Positions 1 to 8,300 of a stretch of DNA of 64,000 nucleotides are shown in pieces. Source of the DNA: Polyangia bacterium (GTDB lineage: Bacteria; Myxococcota_A; Polyangia; Nannocystales; Nannocystaceae); contig JAUIKS010000016.1 of assembly GCA_030430565.1 (NCBI GenBank), forward strand, positions 1 through 64,000. The letters run 5' to 3'. Made by a program: the position numbers and the translations under genes. Within the stretch, counting starts at the first letter, position 1. Every line of letters starts with the position of its first letter. Under the pieces are notes generated by a model. The model ran no database searches, had not been told where the DNA came from, and was given only the letters and a program-made list of their open reading frames with translations.

Positions 1-2
1 AG

Positions 3-74
3 CCGACGCGGAGGGACTCGAACCCCCATGAACCGCATCCGTAGTACGGCGCTTTTCCATTAAGCTACGCGTCG
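3..74 (-). tRNA. tRNA-Arg (anticodon ACG), copy 1
   Basis: Read on the minus strand this folds as a complete cloverleaf. The acceptor arms CGACGCG/CGCGTCG pair perfectly, the D stem is GCTT/AAGC, the anticodon stem is CCGTA/TGCGG with loop CTACGGA, and the T arm is GGGGG-TTCGAGT-CCCTC. Loop positions 34-36 give ACG (arginine, CGN codons; the first base is normally edited to inosine). The discriminator is G and CCA is not encoded, so the end would be added post-transcriptionally. It is the last gene of a four-tRNA minus-strand cluster and is nearly identical to the copy at 218-289. Confidence 0.95.
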
Positions 75-91
75 ATGTGTCGAACGTGGGA

Positions 92-163
92 TCGGGGTGA
101 CTGGAATCGAACCAGCGATCTCCTGTACCCGAAACAGGCGCCCTACCACTGGGCCACACCCCG
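92..163 (-). tRNA. tRNA-Pro (anticodon CGG)
   Basis: This is a minus-strand cloverleaf with acceptor CGGGGTG/CACCCCG perfectly paired. The anticodon stem is CCTGT/ACAGG around loop TTCGGGT, so the anticodon is CGG (proline, codon CCG). The T arm is GCTGG-TTCGATT-CCAGT. The discriminator is A, as usual for tRNA-Pro, and CCA is not encoded. It sits between two tRNA-Arg(ACG) copies. Confidence 0.93.
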
Positions 164-217
164 GGCGCGCGCCGAGGCGCGCGACATGAAGAAACAGTCA
201 GGTAATCAGTTGAAGAG

Positions 218-289
218 CCGACGCGGAGGGACTCGAACCCCCATGAACCGCATCCGTAGTACGGCGCTTTTCCGTTAAGCTACGCGTCG
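218..289 (-). tRNA. tRNA-Arg (anticodon ACG), copy 2
   Basis: It is identical to the tRNA at 3-74 except for one base in the D loop (C here, T there on the tRNA strand), and keeps all paired stems and the ACG anticodon. The two copies lie 215 bp apart with tRNA-Pro between them, so this looks like a recent local duplication or gene conversion. CCA is not encoded. Confidence 0.95.
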
Positions 290-348
290 TCCCGCGCCGC
301 GAGCGTTCGCGGCGAGGCGTGCAGCGCGGTCGCTGCGTGGGTGGAGAG

Positions 349-421
349 CCGGCGCAGAAGGACTCGAACCTTCACCTCTCGCAATAGAAGTGCGGCGCTC
401 TTCCGATTAAGCTACGCGCCG
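349..421 (-). tRNA. tRNA-Arg (anticodon TCT)
   Basis: This is a minus-strand cloverleaf with acceptor CGGCGCG/TGCGCCG (one G-T pair), anticodon stem CCGCA/TGCGA (a C-A mismatch at the base of the stem) and loop CTTCTAT, giving anticodon TCT (arginine, AGA). The T arm is GAAGG-TTCGAGT-CCTTC. The A at position 37 fits a tRNA reading A-starting codons. CCA is not encoded. It is the first gene of the cluster in the direction of transcription. Confidence 0.93.
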
Positions 422-429
422 AGGGCGTG

Positions 430-435
430 ACGATA
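430..435 (-). promoter_or_regulatory. Possible -10 box of the tRNA cluster
   Basis: TATCGT on the minus strand ends 8 nt before the first base of tRNA-Arg(TCT), the right distance for a start at the tRNA 5' end. No clear -35 was seen, so this rests on position and the TAnnnT pattern only. Confidence 0.35.
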
Positions 436-814
436 GTGACAGTCCCTCGCCGCGCGCGATGCCTGCGCGCGCTCGCGTCGGGCCGGGCTGACGAGCAGCG
501 CGGGCGCGGGCGCGGGCGCGGTAGGCGTCGCGCGGGCGACGTCGCCGCGCGCGGCCTCGGCGAGGCCACGAGACGCGGAGACGCGCCGACCTGCGCCCCC
601 ACCGGGGGCGCTACGCCGCGCGTGGGCGGCACGGGACGGGTCGCGCGGGGAGCCGCGTCGGACGTCTCAAACGTCGCGCGCGCCTCAACCCACCGATGTC
701 GTGAACCTGTGCCATCAGCTCGTTACCTCTACAAGAGAAGGTGTACGGGTCGATAGACGGCGGGTCAAGGAGAAAGTTTCAACGCGCGGCGAGAATTCTC
801 GGGCGTTCATTATC

Positions 815-830
815 ATGTCTTTTCAGACAT
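815..830. promoter_or_regulatory. Interrupted palindrome, possible operator (best copy)
   Basis: ATGTCTTTTCAGACAT is a perfect 6-bp inverted repeat around a 4-bp spacer, followed directly by GTCT so that ACATGT also forms. Related copies lie in other intergenic regions: 11961-11976, 11992-12007, 19240-19255, 30217-30232, 34212-34227 and 49257-49272. It is about 108 bp upstream of the gene at 938. The binding protein is unknown. Confidence 0.45.
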
Positions 831-937
831 GTCTTTTTGAGCGCGCGGACGCGAGCGCGGCCGGCGTGTCATACTCGTGCTCGGTGGCGGACACGCGCGA
901 GGCGGCGGTGGCGAGGCGAGCGCGCGAGCGCTACCTG

Positions 938-1219
938 ATGGATCGCCCCCAGGCGCTCTGGATCCTGCCCACGATGTGGTTCTGGAACGACCCGGCGAAC
1001 TGGCGACGCGTCCGCGCGCTCGTCGCGGTCGCCACGGTGCTGGTCTCGCTCGGCGTCGGCGCGCTGCAGCTCGGGTGGCTCGTCGGCGGTCTGCTCGGCG
1101 GCGGCTCGGTGTTCCTCATCCTCGGGCTCGTCGAGCGCTACATCCGACGGCAGGCGCTCGTCCGCCGTCGCGAGCTGACGCGAGGCGAGGCGTCGCGCTC
1201 GCTCGGAGACGGTCGATAG
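938..1219 (+). CDS. Small two-helix membrane protein (hypothetical)
   Basis: This encodes 93 residues with two hydrophobic segments (about residues 25-42 and 46-64) and a basic C-terminal tail, so it is probably an inner-membrane protein with both ends on the same side. The N-terminus is Trp-rich (WILPTMWFWND). The family is not recognised. The ATG at 938 was chosen because the longer in-frame upstream part has no protein-like character; a GTG at 882 or 908 is also possible, since no clear ribosome site marks either. It converges on the DUF4149 gene, 18 bp away. No function can be assigned. Confidence 0.6.
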   Translation: MDRPQALWILPTMWFWNDPANWRRVRALVAVATVLVSLGVGALQLGWLVGGLLGGGSVFLILGLVERYIRRQALVRRRELTRGEASRSLGDGR

Positions 1220-1237
1220 CGTCGCGCGCTCGCGGGG

Positions 1238-1759
1238 TCACCCGACGAAGAACAGCAGCGCGAGGCCGGCGACGCAGACGAGCAGGTTGGTCGCGCTCGA
1301 GATCCCGTGCAGCTTGCCGAAGGCCGCGTTGAGGCGCGCGAGCTCGGGGTTGTCGCGCGCGGCCTGCTCGCGGCGGTCACGCTCCTCGGCGTGGGGCTTG
1401 TCGCCGAGCTCGAGCGTGCGCTCGATCTCGTGGCGGGTGTACATGATCTCGGTGGCGCGCGGCTCGAGGTAGAGCATGTTGATGAGCACGCCGAGCGCGG
1501 CGACGACGAGCGCCGCGATCTTGATCGGCTCGACCGGATCGCCCATCCGGAGGTCGAGCAGCGCGACGGCGGCGATGCCCGCGAGGCACACCGCGCTGAG
1601 CCCGAAGTAGCGCGGGAACAGCTTGGCCTGCACGCGCCCGAACATGTGCCGCGGGAGCGTCTTGAACATCACGAAGCCGCTGATAAACGAGACCCAGATC
1701 GCGGACCCGAACCACACCGCGAAGCACAGCAGCTCAAACCTTGAAAGCACGGTCTCCAT
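1238..1759 (-). CDS. DUF4149 (TMEM205-like) membrane protein
   Basis: This 173-residue integral membrane protein has four hydrophobic segments: near the N-terminus (LLCFAVWFGSAIWVSFISG), about residues 50-68, 80-98, and at the C-terminus. The stretch FKTLPRHMFGRVQAKLFPRY matches the conserved core of DUF4149/TMEM205-like proteins (small-residue TM1 followed by Arg-x-x-Gly-x-x-Gln...Phe-Pro). The start at 1759 is fixed by a strong ribosome site, AGGAGGAG, 6 nt before ATG. It follows the RND transporter gene by about 70 bp on the same strand and is probably co-transcribed. The biochemical function of the family is unknown. Confidence 0.85.
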   Translation of the reverse strand: METVLSRFELLCFAVWFGSAIWVSFISGFVMFKTLPRHMFGRVQAKLFPRYFGLSAVCLAGIAAVALLDLRMGDPVEPIKIAALVVAALGVLINMLYLEPRATEIMYTRHEIERTLELGDKPHAEERDRREQAARDNPELARLNAAFGKLHGISSATNLLVCVAGLALLFFVG

Positions 1760-1829
1760 CGACGCTCCTCCTGTTGGCGGCATGGTAGCCCGAGTCGCCC
1801 GAGCTCGACACCGCGCGTGTCGCGTTGGT

Positions 1830-4800
1830 CTATCGGCGGCGCCGGGTCACGCGGCGCCAGAGCGCGAGGCCGCCGAGCGCGGCGTCCTCGATCACGCTGT
1901 AGGTCGCCGGCAAGAACACGAGCGTGACGATCGTGCTGGTGATCAGGCCGCCGGTGATGATGATCGCGATCGAGTGGTAGTAGATGCCGGCGAGCGTGGG
2001 GTGATGGATGAGCATCGGCACGAGGCCGAGCACGGTCGTCGTCGCGGTCATCAGGATCGGGCGGATGCGGTCGCGACCGGCGCGCTCGAGCGCGTCGGCG
2101 CGCGACATCCCGGCGCCGCGCAGCTGGGTCACGCGGTCGATCAGCATGATGCCGTTGTTGACGACGATGCCGATCAGGATGAACAGGCCGATCATCGCGG
2201 TGGTGTCGACCGTCGTGTTGGTGACCCACATCGCCCAGGGGGCGCCGAGGCAGCCGAACAGGCAGGTGACGAGGATGGCGAAGGGCTGCAGGAAGCTCTC
2301 GAAGAGCGAGGCCATGACCGCGTAGACGAGCAGCAGGCAGAGCCCGAGGTTGACGAGCATCGCGTTGGTCGACGCGCGGTTCCTCCACCACGGCATCCAG
2401 TCGCCCGATGAGTAACCTGGCGGGAAGCGCAGCTCCGCCATGGCCGCGTTCACGAGCTCGCGGTTCTCCTGCGCCTCGGTGTTGAAGAACCGGACCTTGA
2501 CGCTGACCTGGGTCTCGCGGTCGAAGCGCTGCACCCAGCGCGGGCTCGAGGTGATGCTGAACGTGGCGAGGTTGCTGAGCGGGATCTCGACGCCGCTCTC
2601 GAGCCGGAGCTTGAGGTCGCGCAGCTCGGCGAGGCCGGGGGTCTTCTCCTTGGTGCGGAGGCCGCGGCGATCGTTGGCGCCGGTGCTGAGGCGCAGCTCG
2701 ATCTCGCCGTTGGGGCCGCGGACCTGGCCCAGCGGCAAGCCCTGAAAGGCCGTCGAGACGTAGCGCGACACCGCGTCGGCGGTCATGCCCGCGCGCTGGA
2801 GCTTGCTCGGGTCGAGGGTGATGTGGATCTCCTCGTTTCCCTCCTCCATCGGGCCGATGATCGTGTCGACGCCGCCGGCCTCGGGGTCGTCGGCGTCGCC
2901 GCGCGGGAGCGTCGCGCGCAGGTGCTCGACCGCGCGCTCGGCGAGCTCCATGAGCACGCCCATGTCGTCGCCCTTGATCGCGATCTGGACCTCCTTGCGG
3001 TCGCCGCGGCGCCAGCGACCGCCGCGCTCCTCGCCGACGAAGTAGCGGACGCCGGTGATCGGCGGCAGCGCTTTCTCGATGACGCCGCGGAAGCGCTCGA
3101 CGTCGGCCTCGTTGTTGGCGCGGACCAGCGGGTGCACGGAGCAGTGCGCCCACCAGTCGCTGTAGCTGCAGGAAACGTGCTTGATGCCGAGCGCGTCCTT
3201 GCGCGTGAGCAGGGCGTCCTCGAGCTGCTTGAGGTGCGCGCCGATCTCCTGGTAGCTGGGGCTGCCGACGAACTCGAAGCCGACCGGGAGGTCGTCGGGC
3301 TGCTCGTCGACATCGCCGATCCGGTAGTTGAGCTGGGTCGCGGGGTAGGCGGCCGAGGAGACGATGACGAGCGCGAACAGCATGGTCAGCCGCGGCCAGC
3401 CCAGGCTCTTGCGGATCAGCCAGCCGTAGGCGCGCGAGATGGCCTCGAGAACAGGCGCGCGGCGAGGCGCTCGGATCCGTCGGCTGCGCGCGCCGCCAAG
3501 GAGGTTCTTCATCAGCAGCGGGACCGAGGTCTGGCTGACGATCAGGCTGCACAGCAGCACGGTCGCGAAGGTGATCCCGAGCGGCTTGAGGTAGGCGGTG
3601 GCCTTGTCCGCGGGGTCTCCGAACACGAGCGGGAGGAACACGATGACGCTCGAGACCGTGGAGGCGATGGTCGCCAGGCCGACCTCGCGGCTGCCGCGGG
3701 CGATCGCGACGTTGACCCGCTCGCCGAGTCGCGCGTGCTGCTCGATCGACTCGACGATGACGACCGCGTTGTCGATCAGCATGCCGACGCCGAGCACGAG
3801 GCCGAGCAGGACGATGCAGTTGAGCTCCTCGCCGCGGAGGAACAGCACGCCGCAGGTCGCGAGGATGGTCAGCGGGATGCAGGCCGCGGCGACCAGCGTC
3901 GTCGTCATCCGGCGGAGGAACAGGAACAGGACGATGACGCCGAGGATGCCGCCGTAGACGCCGGTGTTCTTGAGGTCGCCGAGCGTCGAGGTGATGACCT
4001 CACCCTGATCCTGGAAGACCACGGCGCGGATGTCCCCGAGTTCAGGTGTTCCCCGCATCTCGGCGAGCGCCTCGCGGACCGCGAGCGAGACCTCGACGGG
4101 GCTGTGCCCGGCCTGCGCGTAGACGCTCATGTTGATCCCGCCGAGGCCGTCGAGCCGGCGGAACGCGCGGATGTCGGTCGGGCGGATCTCGAGGCGCGCG
4201 ACGTCGCCGAGGCGCGCGAGCCCGCTGCCGTCCGGGTCGATGGGGGTCGCGGCCGCGGCCGCGGCTGCGTCGGCCTGCGCCGTCGCGCGCTGGGGCGCGC
4301 TGGTCACCGCGCCCTGCAGGCCGCTGGCGGAGAGCTGCGCCGCGCCGCCGGGCAGCATGCGATCGAGACCGGTCTGCGCGGCGTTGTCCGCCGCTGGCGC
4401 GCCCGCGCGGCGTAGCGGGAGCGCGGCGTAGACCTCGGGGTCGGCGGCGTGGGCCGGGCTGCGCACCCCCGGGACCGTGTCGCTCGCGCGCATGAGGCCC
4501 AGGCTGCGACCCTGACGCGCGTCGCGGAGCGTGGTGCTCACGTCGGCGAGCGCGACGCCGGCCCGCGAGGCTGCCTCGAGGTTCAGCGCGACCTCAAACT
4601 CGTTGGCGCCGACGCCGTTGAATTCAATTCGCGAGACGCCCTCGATGCGCTCGAGCGGGCGGACGATGTGGCGCTGGATCAGGTCGTACTGACCCGAGAG
4701 GTCGTGCTCGCTGGCGACGCGCAGCTCCATGATCGGCTCGTCGGCGTCGCCGCTGCTGTCGATCTCGATCCGCGTGAGCGTCTCGGGCAGGTCCGGCTGA

Positions 4801-5177
4801 ATCCGATCGATGCGCTCGCGGACCTCCTGCTTGCGCGCGTCGAGATCGGTGCCAGGCGCGAATTCGAGGTTCACGCGCACGCCCCACGAGCCCGAGCCGA
4901 CGCGCAGCTGCTGGAGGCCGCGGAGCCCCGCGACCTGCTCCTCGATGGGGCGGATGATGTCGCGCTCGAGCAGCTCCGGGCTGGTCCGCGCGACCCGGAA
5001 GCGGAGGCTGATGTTGGTCCCCTGGCGGCTCGGCATGAACGCGAGCGGCAGCTGGATCGTGGCGAGCACGCCGAGGATCAGGATCGCGGTCAGGAGCATC
5101 CCGACCATCACAGGGCGGCTGAGCGCGAGGTCTGAGAAGCTCCAGCGTCGGGGAGCGCGGGCGTCGTTTGTGGACAT
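1830..5177 (-). CDS. RND-superfamily efflux transporter (inner-membrane subunit)
   Basis: This encodes about 1115 residues with the usual RND layout: N-terminal TM1, a large periplasmic porter domain, TM2-6, a second periplasmic domain, and TM8-12. TM4 carries GMLIDNAVVIVESI, the proton-relay signature of the HAE/AcrB-like branch; one Asp is kept where AcrB has two. Such pumps use the proton gradient to expel hydrophobic compounds through a tripartite complex. The first periplasmic half has an unusual Ala/Pro/Gln-rich insertion (about residues 235-325) ending in a run of alanines. No membrane-fusion adaptor or outer-membrane channel gene is adjacent, so partners must be elsewhere. The start at 5177 (MSTNDARAP) was preferred over 5225 because it gives the normal short cytoplasmic leader. 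Confidence 0.9.
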   Translation of the reverse strand: MSTNDARAPRRWSFSDLALSRPVMVGMLLTAILILGVLATIQLPLAFMPSRQGTNISLRFRVARTSPELLERDIIRPIEEQVAGLRGLQQLRVGSGSWGVRVNLEFAPGTDLDARKQEVRERIDRIQPDLPETLTRIEIDSSGDADEPIMELRVASEHDLSGQYDLIQRHIVRPLERIEGVSRIEFNGVGANEFEVALNLEAASRAGVALADVSTTLRDARQGRSLGLMRASDTVPGVRSPAHAADPEVYAALPLRRAGAPAADNAAQTGLDRMLPGGAAQLSASGLQGAVTSAPQRATAQADAAAAAAATPIDPDGSGLARLGDVARLEIRPTDIRAFRRLDGLGGINMSVYAQAGHSPVEVSLAVREALAEMRGTPELGDIRAVVFQDQGEVITSTLGDLKNTGVYGGILGVIVLFLFLRRMTTTLVAAACIPLTILATCGVLFLRGEELNCIVLLGLVLGVGMLIDNAVVIVESIEQHARLGERVNVAIARGSREVGLATIASTVSSVIVFLPLVFGDPADKATAYLKPLGITFATVLLCSLIVSQTSVPLLMKNLLGGARSRRIRAPRRAPVLEAISRAYGWLIRKSLGWPRLTMLFALVIVSSAAYPATQLNYRIGDVDEQPDDLPVGFEFVGSPSYQEIGAHLKQLEDALLTRKDALGIKHVSCSYSDWWAHCSVHPLVRANNEADVERFRGVIEKALPPITGVRYFVGEERGGRWRRGDRKEVQIAIKGDDMGVLMELAERAVEHLRATLPRGDADDPEAGGVDTIIGPMEEGNEEIHITLDPSKLQRAGMTADAVSRYVSTAFQGLPLGQVRGPNGEIELRLSTGANDRRGLRTKEKTPGLAELRDLKLRLESGVEIPLSNLATFSITSSPRWVQRFDRETQVSVKVRFFNTEAQENRELVNAAMAELRFPPGYSSGDWMPWWRNRASTNAMLVNLGLCLLLVYAVMASLFESFLQPFAILVTCLFGCLGAPWAMWVTNTTVDTTAMIGLFILIGIVVNNGIMLIDRVTQLRGAGMSRADALERAGRDRIRPILMTATTTVLGLVPMLIHHPTLAGIYYHSIAIIITGGLITSTIVTLVFLPATYSVIEDAALGGLALWRRVTRRRR

Positions 5178-5329
5178 ACTGCGGGAGCTTGACGATCGCA
5201 TAGTCGCGGGCGCGCGCGAGCGCAACGCGAGGGCGTAGGTGCAGGCGTCCTCACGTCGCGGCCCTGGGTTCGCTGAAACCTCGCGCGCGACGCTGAGGAT
5301 TGTTGGTGCGGCGCGCGCGTTGTGTAGGA

Positions 5330-5335
5330 TATGCT
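5330..5335 (+). promoter_or_regulatory. Putative -10 element for the 5359 gene
   Basis: TATGCT (within TAGGATATGCT) lies 23 nt before the ATG at 5359. The other giant kinase gene (19395) also has GTAGGATGCT upstream, so both paralogs may share a promoter type. No experimentally known consensus was applied. Confidence 0.4.
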
Positions 5336-5358
5336 CTCACAGTCAGCCTGGCTGGACG

Positions 5359-8300
5359 ATGGTTCTGGTGCAGAAAAACGCGACGGACGGCGCGACGATT
5401 CGGGAGATCGCGGGCGTGCAGATCGACGCCGTCGTGGCCCGCTACGGCCCGTTGGCTGTGTTCTCGGGGACCCGTGACGGCGCGGGGCGGACGGTCGTCA
5501 CGCGCGGCGGCGACGTCGAGCGCGTGCGCGCCTTTCTGCGCGCTTCGACCGCGCGCGCGCGCGTGGTCCACCCGGCGCTGGCGCCGATCGAGCGCGTCGC
5601 CCGACACGGGGCGAGCGCGCTGCGAATCACAGAGTGTCCGGAGGGACAGATTCTTGAGCAGCGGATCGCCCACGGCCCGATGTCCCCCTCAGCGCTGCTC
5701 GTGGTCGCGCGTCGACTCGCGGCGGCGCTGAAGGAGGCGCATCGGCGCGGGGTGGTGCTCGGCGGCGTGCGGCCCCAGAACGTGATCCTGACGCCGCCGG
5801 GCCCGGTGCTCGTCGATCGTGTGCCGGCGGAGGCGCGGCTCGACATCAGCGATCCGTTTCGCGCGCCGGAGCAGCTAGGGCTCCCGCGCCCTGATGACGG
5901 CCGCTCGGATGTCTACGCGCTCGGCGTGCTGCTGTGGTCGTGCGCGACGGGGGTCGTGCCCGCCGCCGCCGACGGGATCCGCGAGCTCGTCGCGCGGTGG
6001 CGCAAAGACGCGGAGGAGATCCCGCGCTCGCTTCGCGCGCTGATCGTGGAGATGATGAGCGCCGAGCCGTCCGCGCGCCCGCTCGCGGTCGCCGGATTGC
6101 TCGAGCGGGTCGAGGCGCTCGAGCGCAGCGTGATCGCGGGGATGACGGACTACAGCGTCCCGGAGATGTTCGGCGGCGCGGGGCCGGTGGGGTCGTTCGA
6201 CCCGCCGCTGGTCGGTCGTGAGCACGTGCTCGCGGCGCTGTCACGACATCTTCAGGGGGTGCGCGCTGGCGTAGCGACGGCCGTGCTCCTGCAGGGGGAG
6301 TCGGGGATCGGGAAGAGTCACCTCGTGCGCGCCTTCGTCGACCGCGCGCGCAGCCTCGGCGCCGGGATCCTGTTCGCGCGCGGGCGCAGCGGCGCGCGGG
6401 AGCCCTACGCGGTGATCCGCAGGCTGATCGGCGGGTTCGTCGAGGCGATGGATCGCGACGCGCGGCGGCGCGATCCAGCGGGAGACGCCGACGCGGTGGT
6501 CCGCGCGCTCGTGCGTGAGGCCGCCGGTGAGTACGCGCCGGTGCTCGCCGAATTCGGCGACGAGCTGGCGGCGCTGCTCGGGCGCGAGGACGACCCGAAG
6601 CCGAAGCGCTCGCGGGGCGGAGACCTGGATGAGCTCGCGGGCGGCGACACGCTGCTGCACGGGGCGCTGGCTCGCTTCATCGGAGAGCTGGCGGCGATCT
6701 GCCCCGCGGCGGTCGCGTGCATCGACGACGCGCACTGGCTCGACGACGCGAGCGCCCGGGTGCTTCGGCGGTTCGCGCTCGAGCTCGGGAAGCAGCCCAT
6801 CTTGCTGCTGCTGACCGCCTCCACGGAGGGCGCGTCACGGCTCGCCGCGGCGCTGGCGTCGGCGCGCGTGCACGTGATCTCGCTCGATCCGCTGCCGGCG
6901 GGCGACGCCGCGGCGCTGGTCCACGAGCGGCTCGGCCGCGCGGCGGATCCCCGCGTGGTCGCGGGGATCGTCGCGCGCTGCGGCGGGAGCCCGCTCGCGC
7001 TGATCGAGCACACCCGCGCGCTGATCGACGACGACGCGCTGAGCATCACGGATGGCGAGTGGCGGCAGAGCGTCGGGGGCGGCGCGCGAGTGACGGTGAG
7101 CGCACCGCTCGCGCTCGTCAGCCGGCTCGTCGCCCATCTCGGGGATGACGCGCGCGCGCTGCTGGCGGCCTGCGCGTGCGTGAATCTGTCACTCGAGGCA
7201 GGCTCGATAGCGACGGCGCTCGAGCGCTCGTCGGTCGAGGTCTCGCGCGCCCTGGAGGCGGCGTTGCGAGGCGGCGCGCTCGAGTTCAGGTGTGGCGAGT
7301 CCGGCGCGCCGCGGCTCGAGTTCTCGCACGGGCTGCTGCGCGCGGTGCTCATGCGCGACCTCGACGACGACGCCCGAAGGCGGCTCCACAGCCGCGTCTG
7401 TCGTGCGCTCGCGCGAGGGGACGTAGCGACCTCAACCTCGATCTCAACTTCGGTCTCAACCTCGATCTCAACTTCTACCTCGATCTACGCGCTCGCGTCG
7501 CACAGCGAGCGCGCGGGTGATGAGGCGCTTCAGCGAACGTTTCAACTCAACCTGCTCGCCGGGCGCGCGGCCGCGGCGTGTCACGCCTACGAGGCCGCGC
7601 GGCGCTTCCTCCTCGTGGCCGAGCGAGCGGCGTCGCGGAGCGACGAGGCGGCCTCGCTCGACGGCGAGTTTTATCTGCTGGTCGCGATCGTCAACGCGCG
7701 AGTCGGTCGTGTCGACGCCGCGCTCGCGGGCGGACGCGCCGCGCTCGCGCGAACGCCCCCCGGCCTCGCGCGCGCCGTCGTCCGCTCCGTGCTCGCGGCG
7801 CTGCACAACGGACGGCACGACTTTGAGACCGCGCTCACGCACGTCCAAGCCGCCCTGCGCGACGCGGGGGGTCGACCGCTTCGCGGGCGCGGGCGCGGGT
7901 GGGTGAACGCGATGACGAGCCTCGCGCGCGTCGAGCTCCGTCGGAGGCGGGCGCGAGCACGCTCGGCGCCGCAGCCCGAGCGGGCGCGGCGGGCTCGGCT
8001 GCTCGCGCGCCTGCTCGCGGATGTCGTCGCGGCCGGCTACGTCGACGTCGACTCGGGGCGCATGTTCGAAGCGGTGACGCGCGGTCGCGCGCTGTGCGAC
8101 TCGCTCCCGGTGTGCGGAGAGCGAGCCGTGCTGCTGATGTACTACGCGTGCGCCGTCGCTGGCTTCGGTCAGGCGCGCGCGTTCGATGAGGACGCGCGCG
8201 CGGCCGTAGCGATCGCCGAGCAGCTCGAGGATCGCGGCCTCTGGGCGCGCGTGGTGTCGTACCGAGGGATCGGCGCCGAGCTGCTCGGGCGCATCCCCGA

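Larger units (their letters stand above)
422..937. other. Intergenic region without a supported gene
   Basis: Between the tRNA cluster and the small membrane protein gene there is very GC-rich sequence up to about 700 and a more AT-rich stretch at 760-840. Open frames here have no recognisable protein character. The one clear structure is the perfect interrupted palindrome at 815-830. Confidence 0.5.

Noticed and set aside
1..430. tRNA cluster as an integration site for a mobile element
   Set aside because: No integrase, attachment-site repeat or phage-like gene was found next to the tRNAs, and the repeated Arg tRNA is explained by local duplication.
701..937. N-terminal extension of the small membrane protein at 938
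   Set aside because: The extension runs through the palindrome at 815-830 and has no protein-like features, so a later start was preferred.
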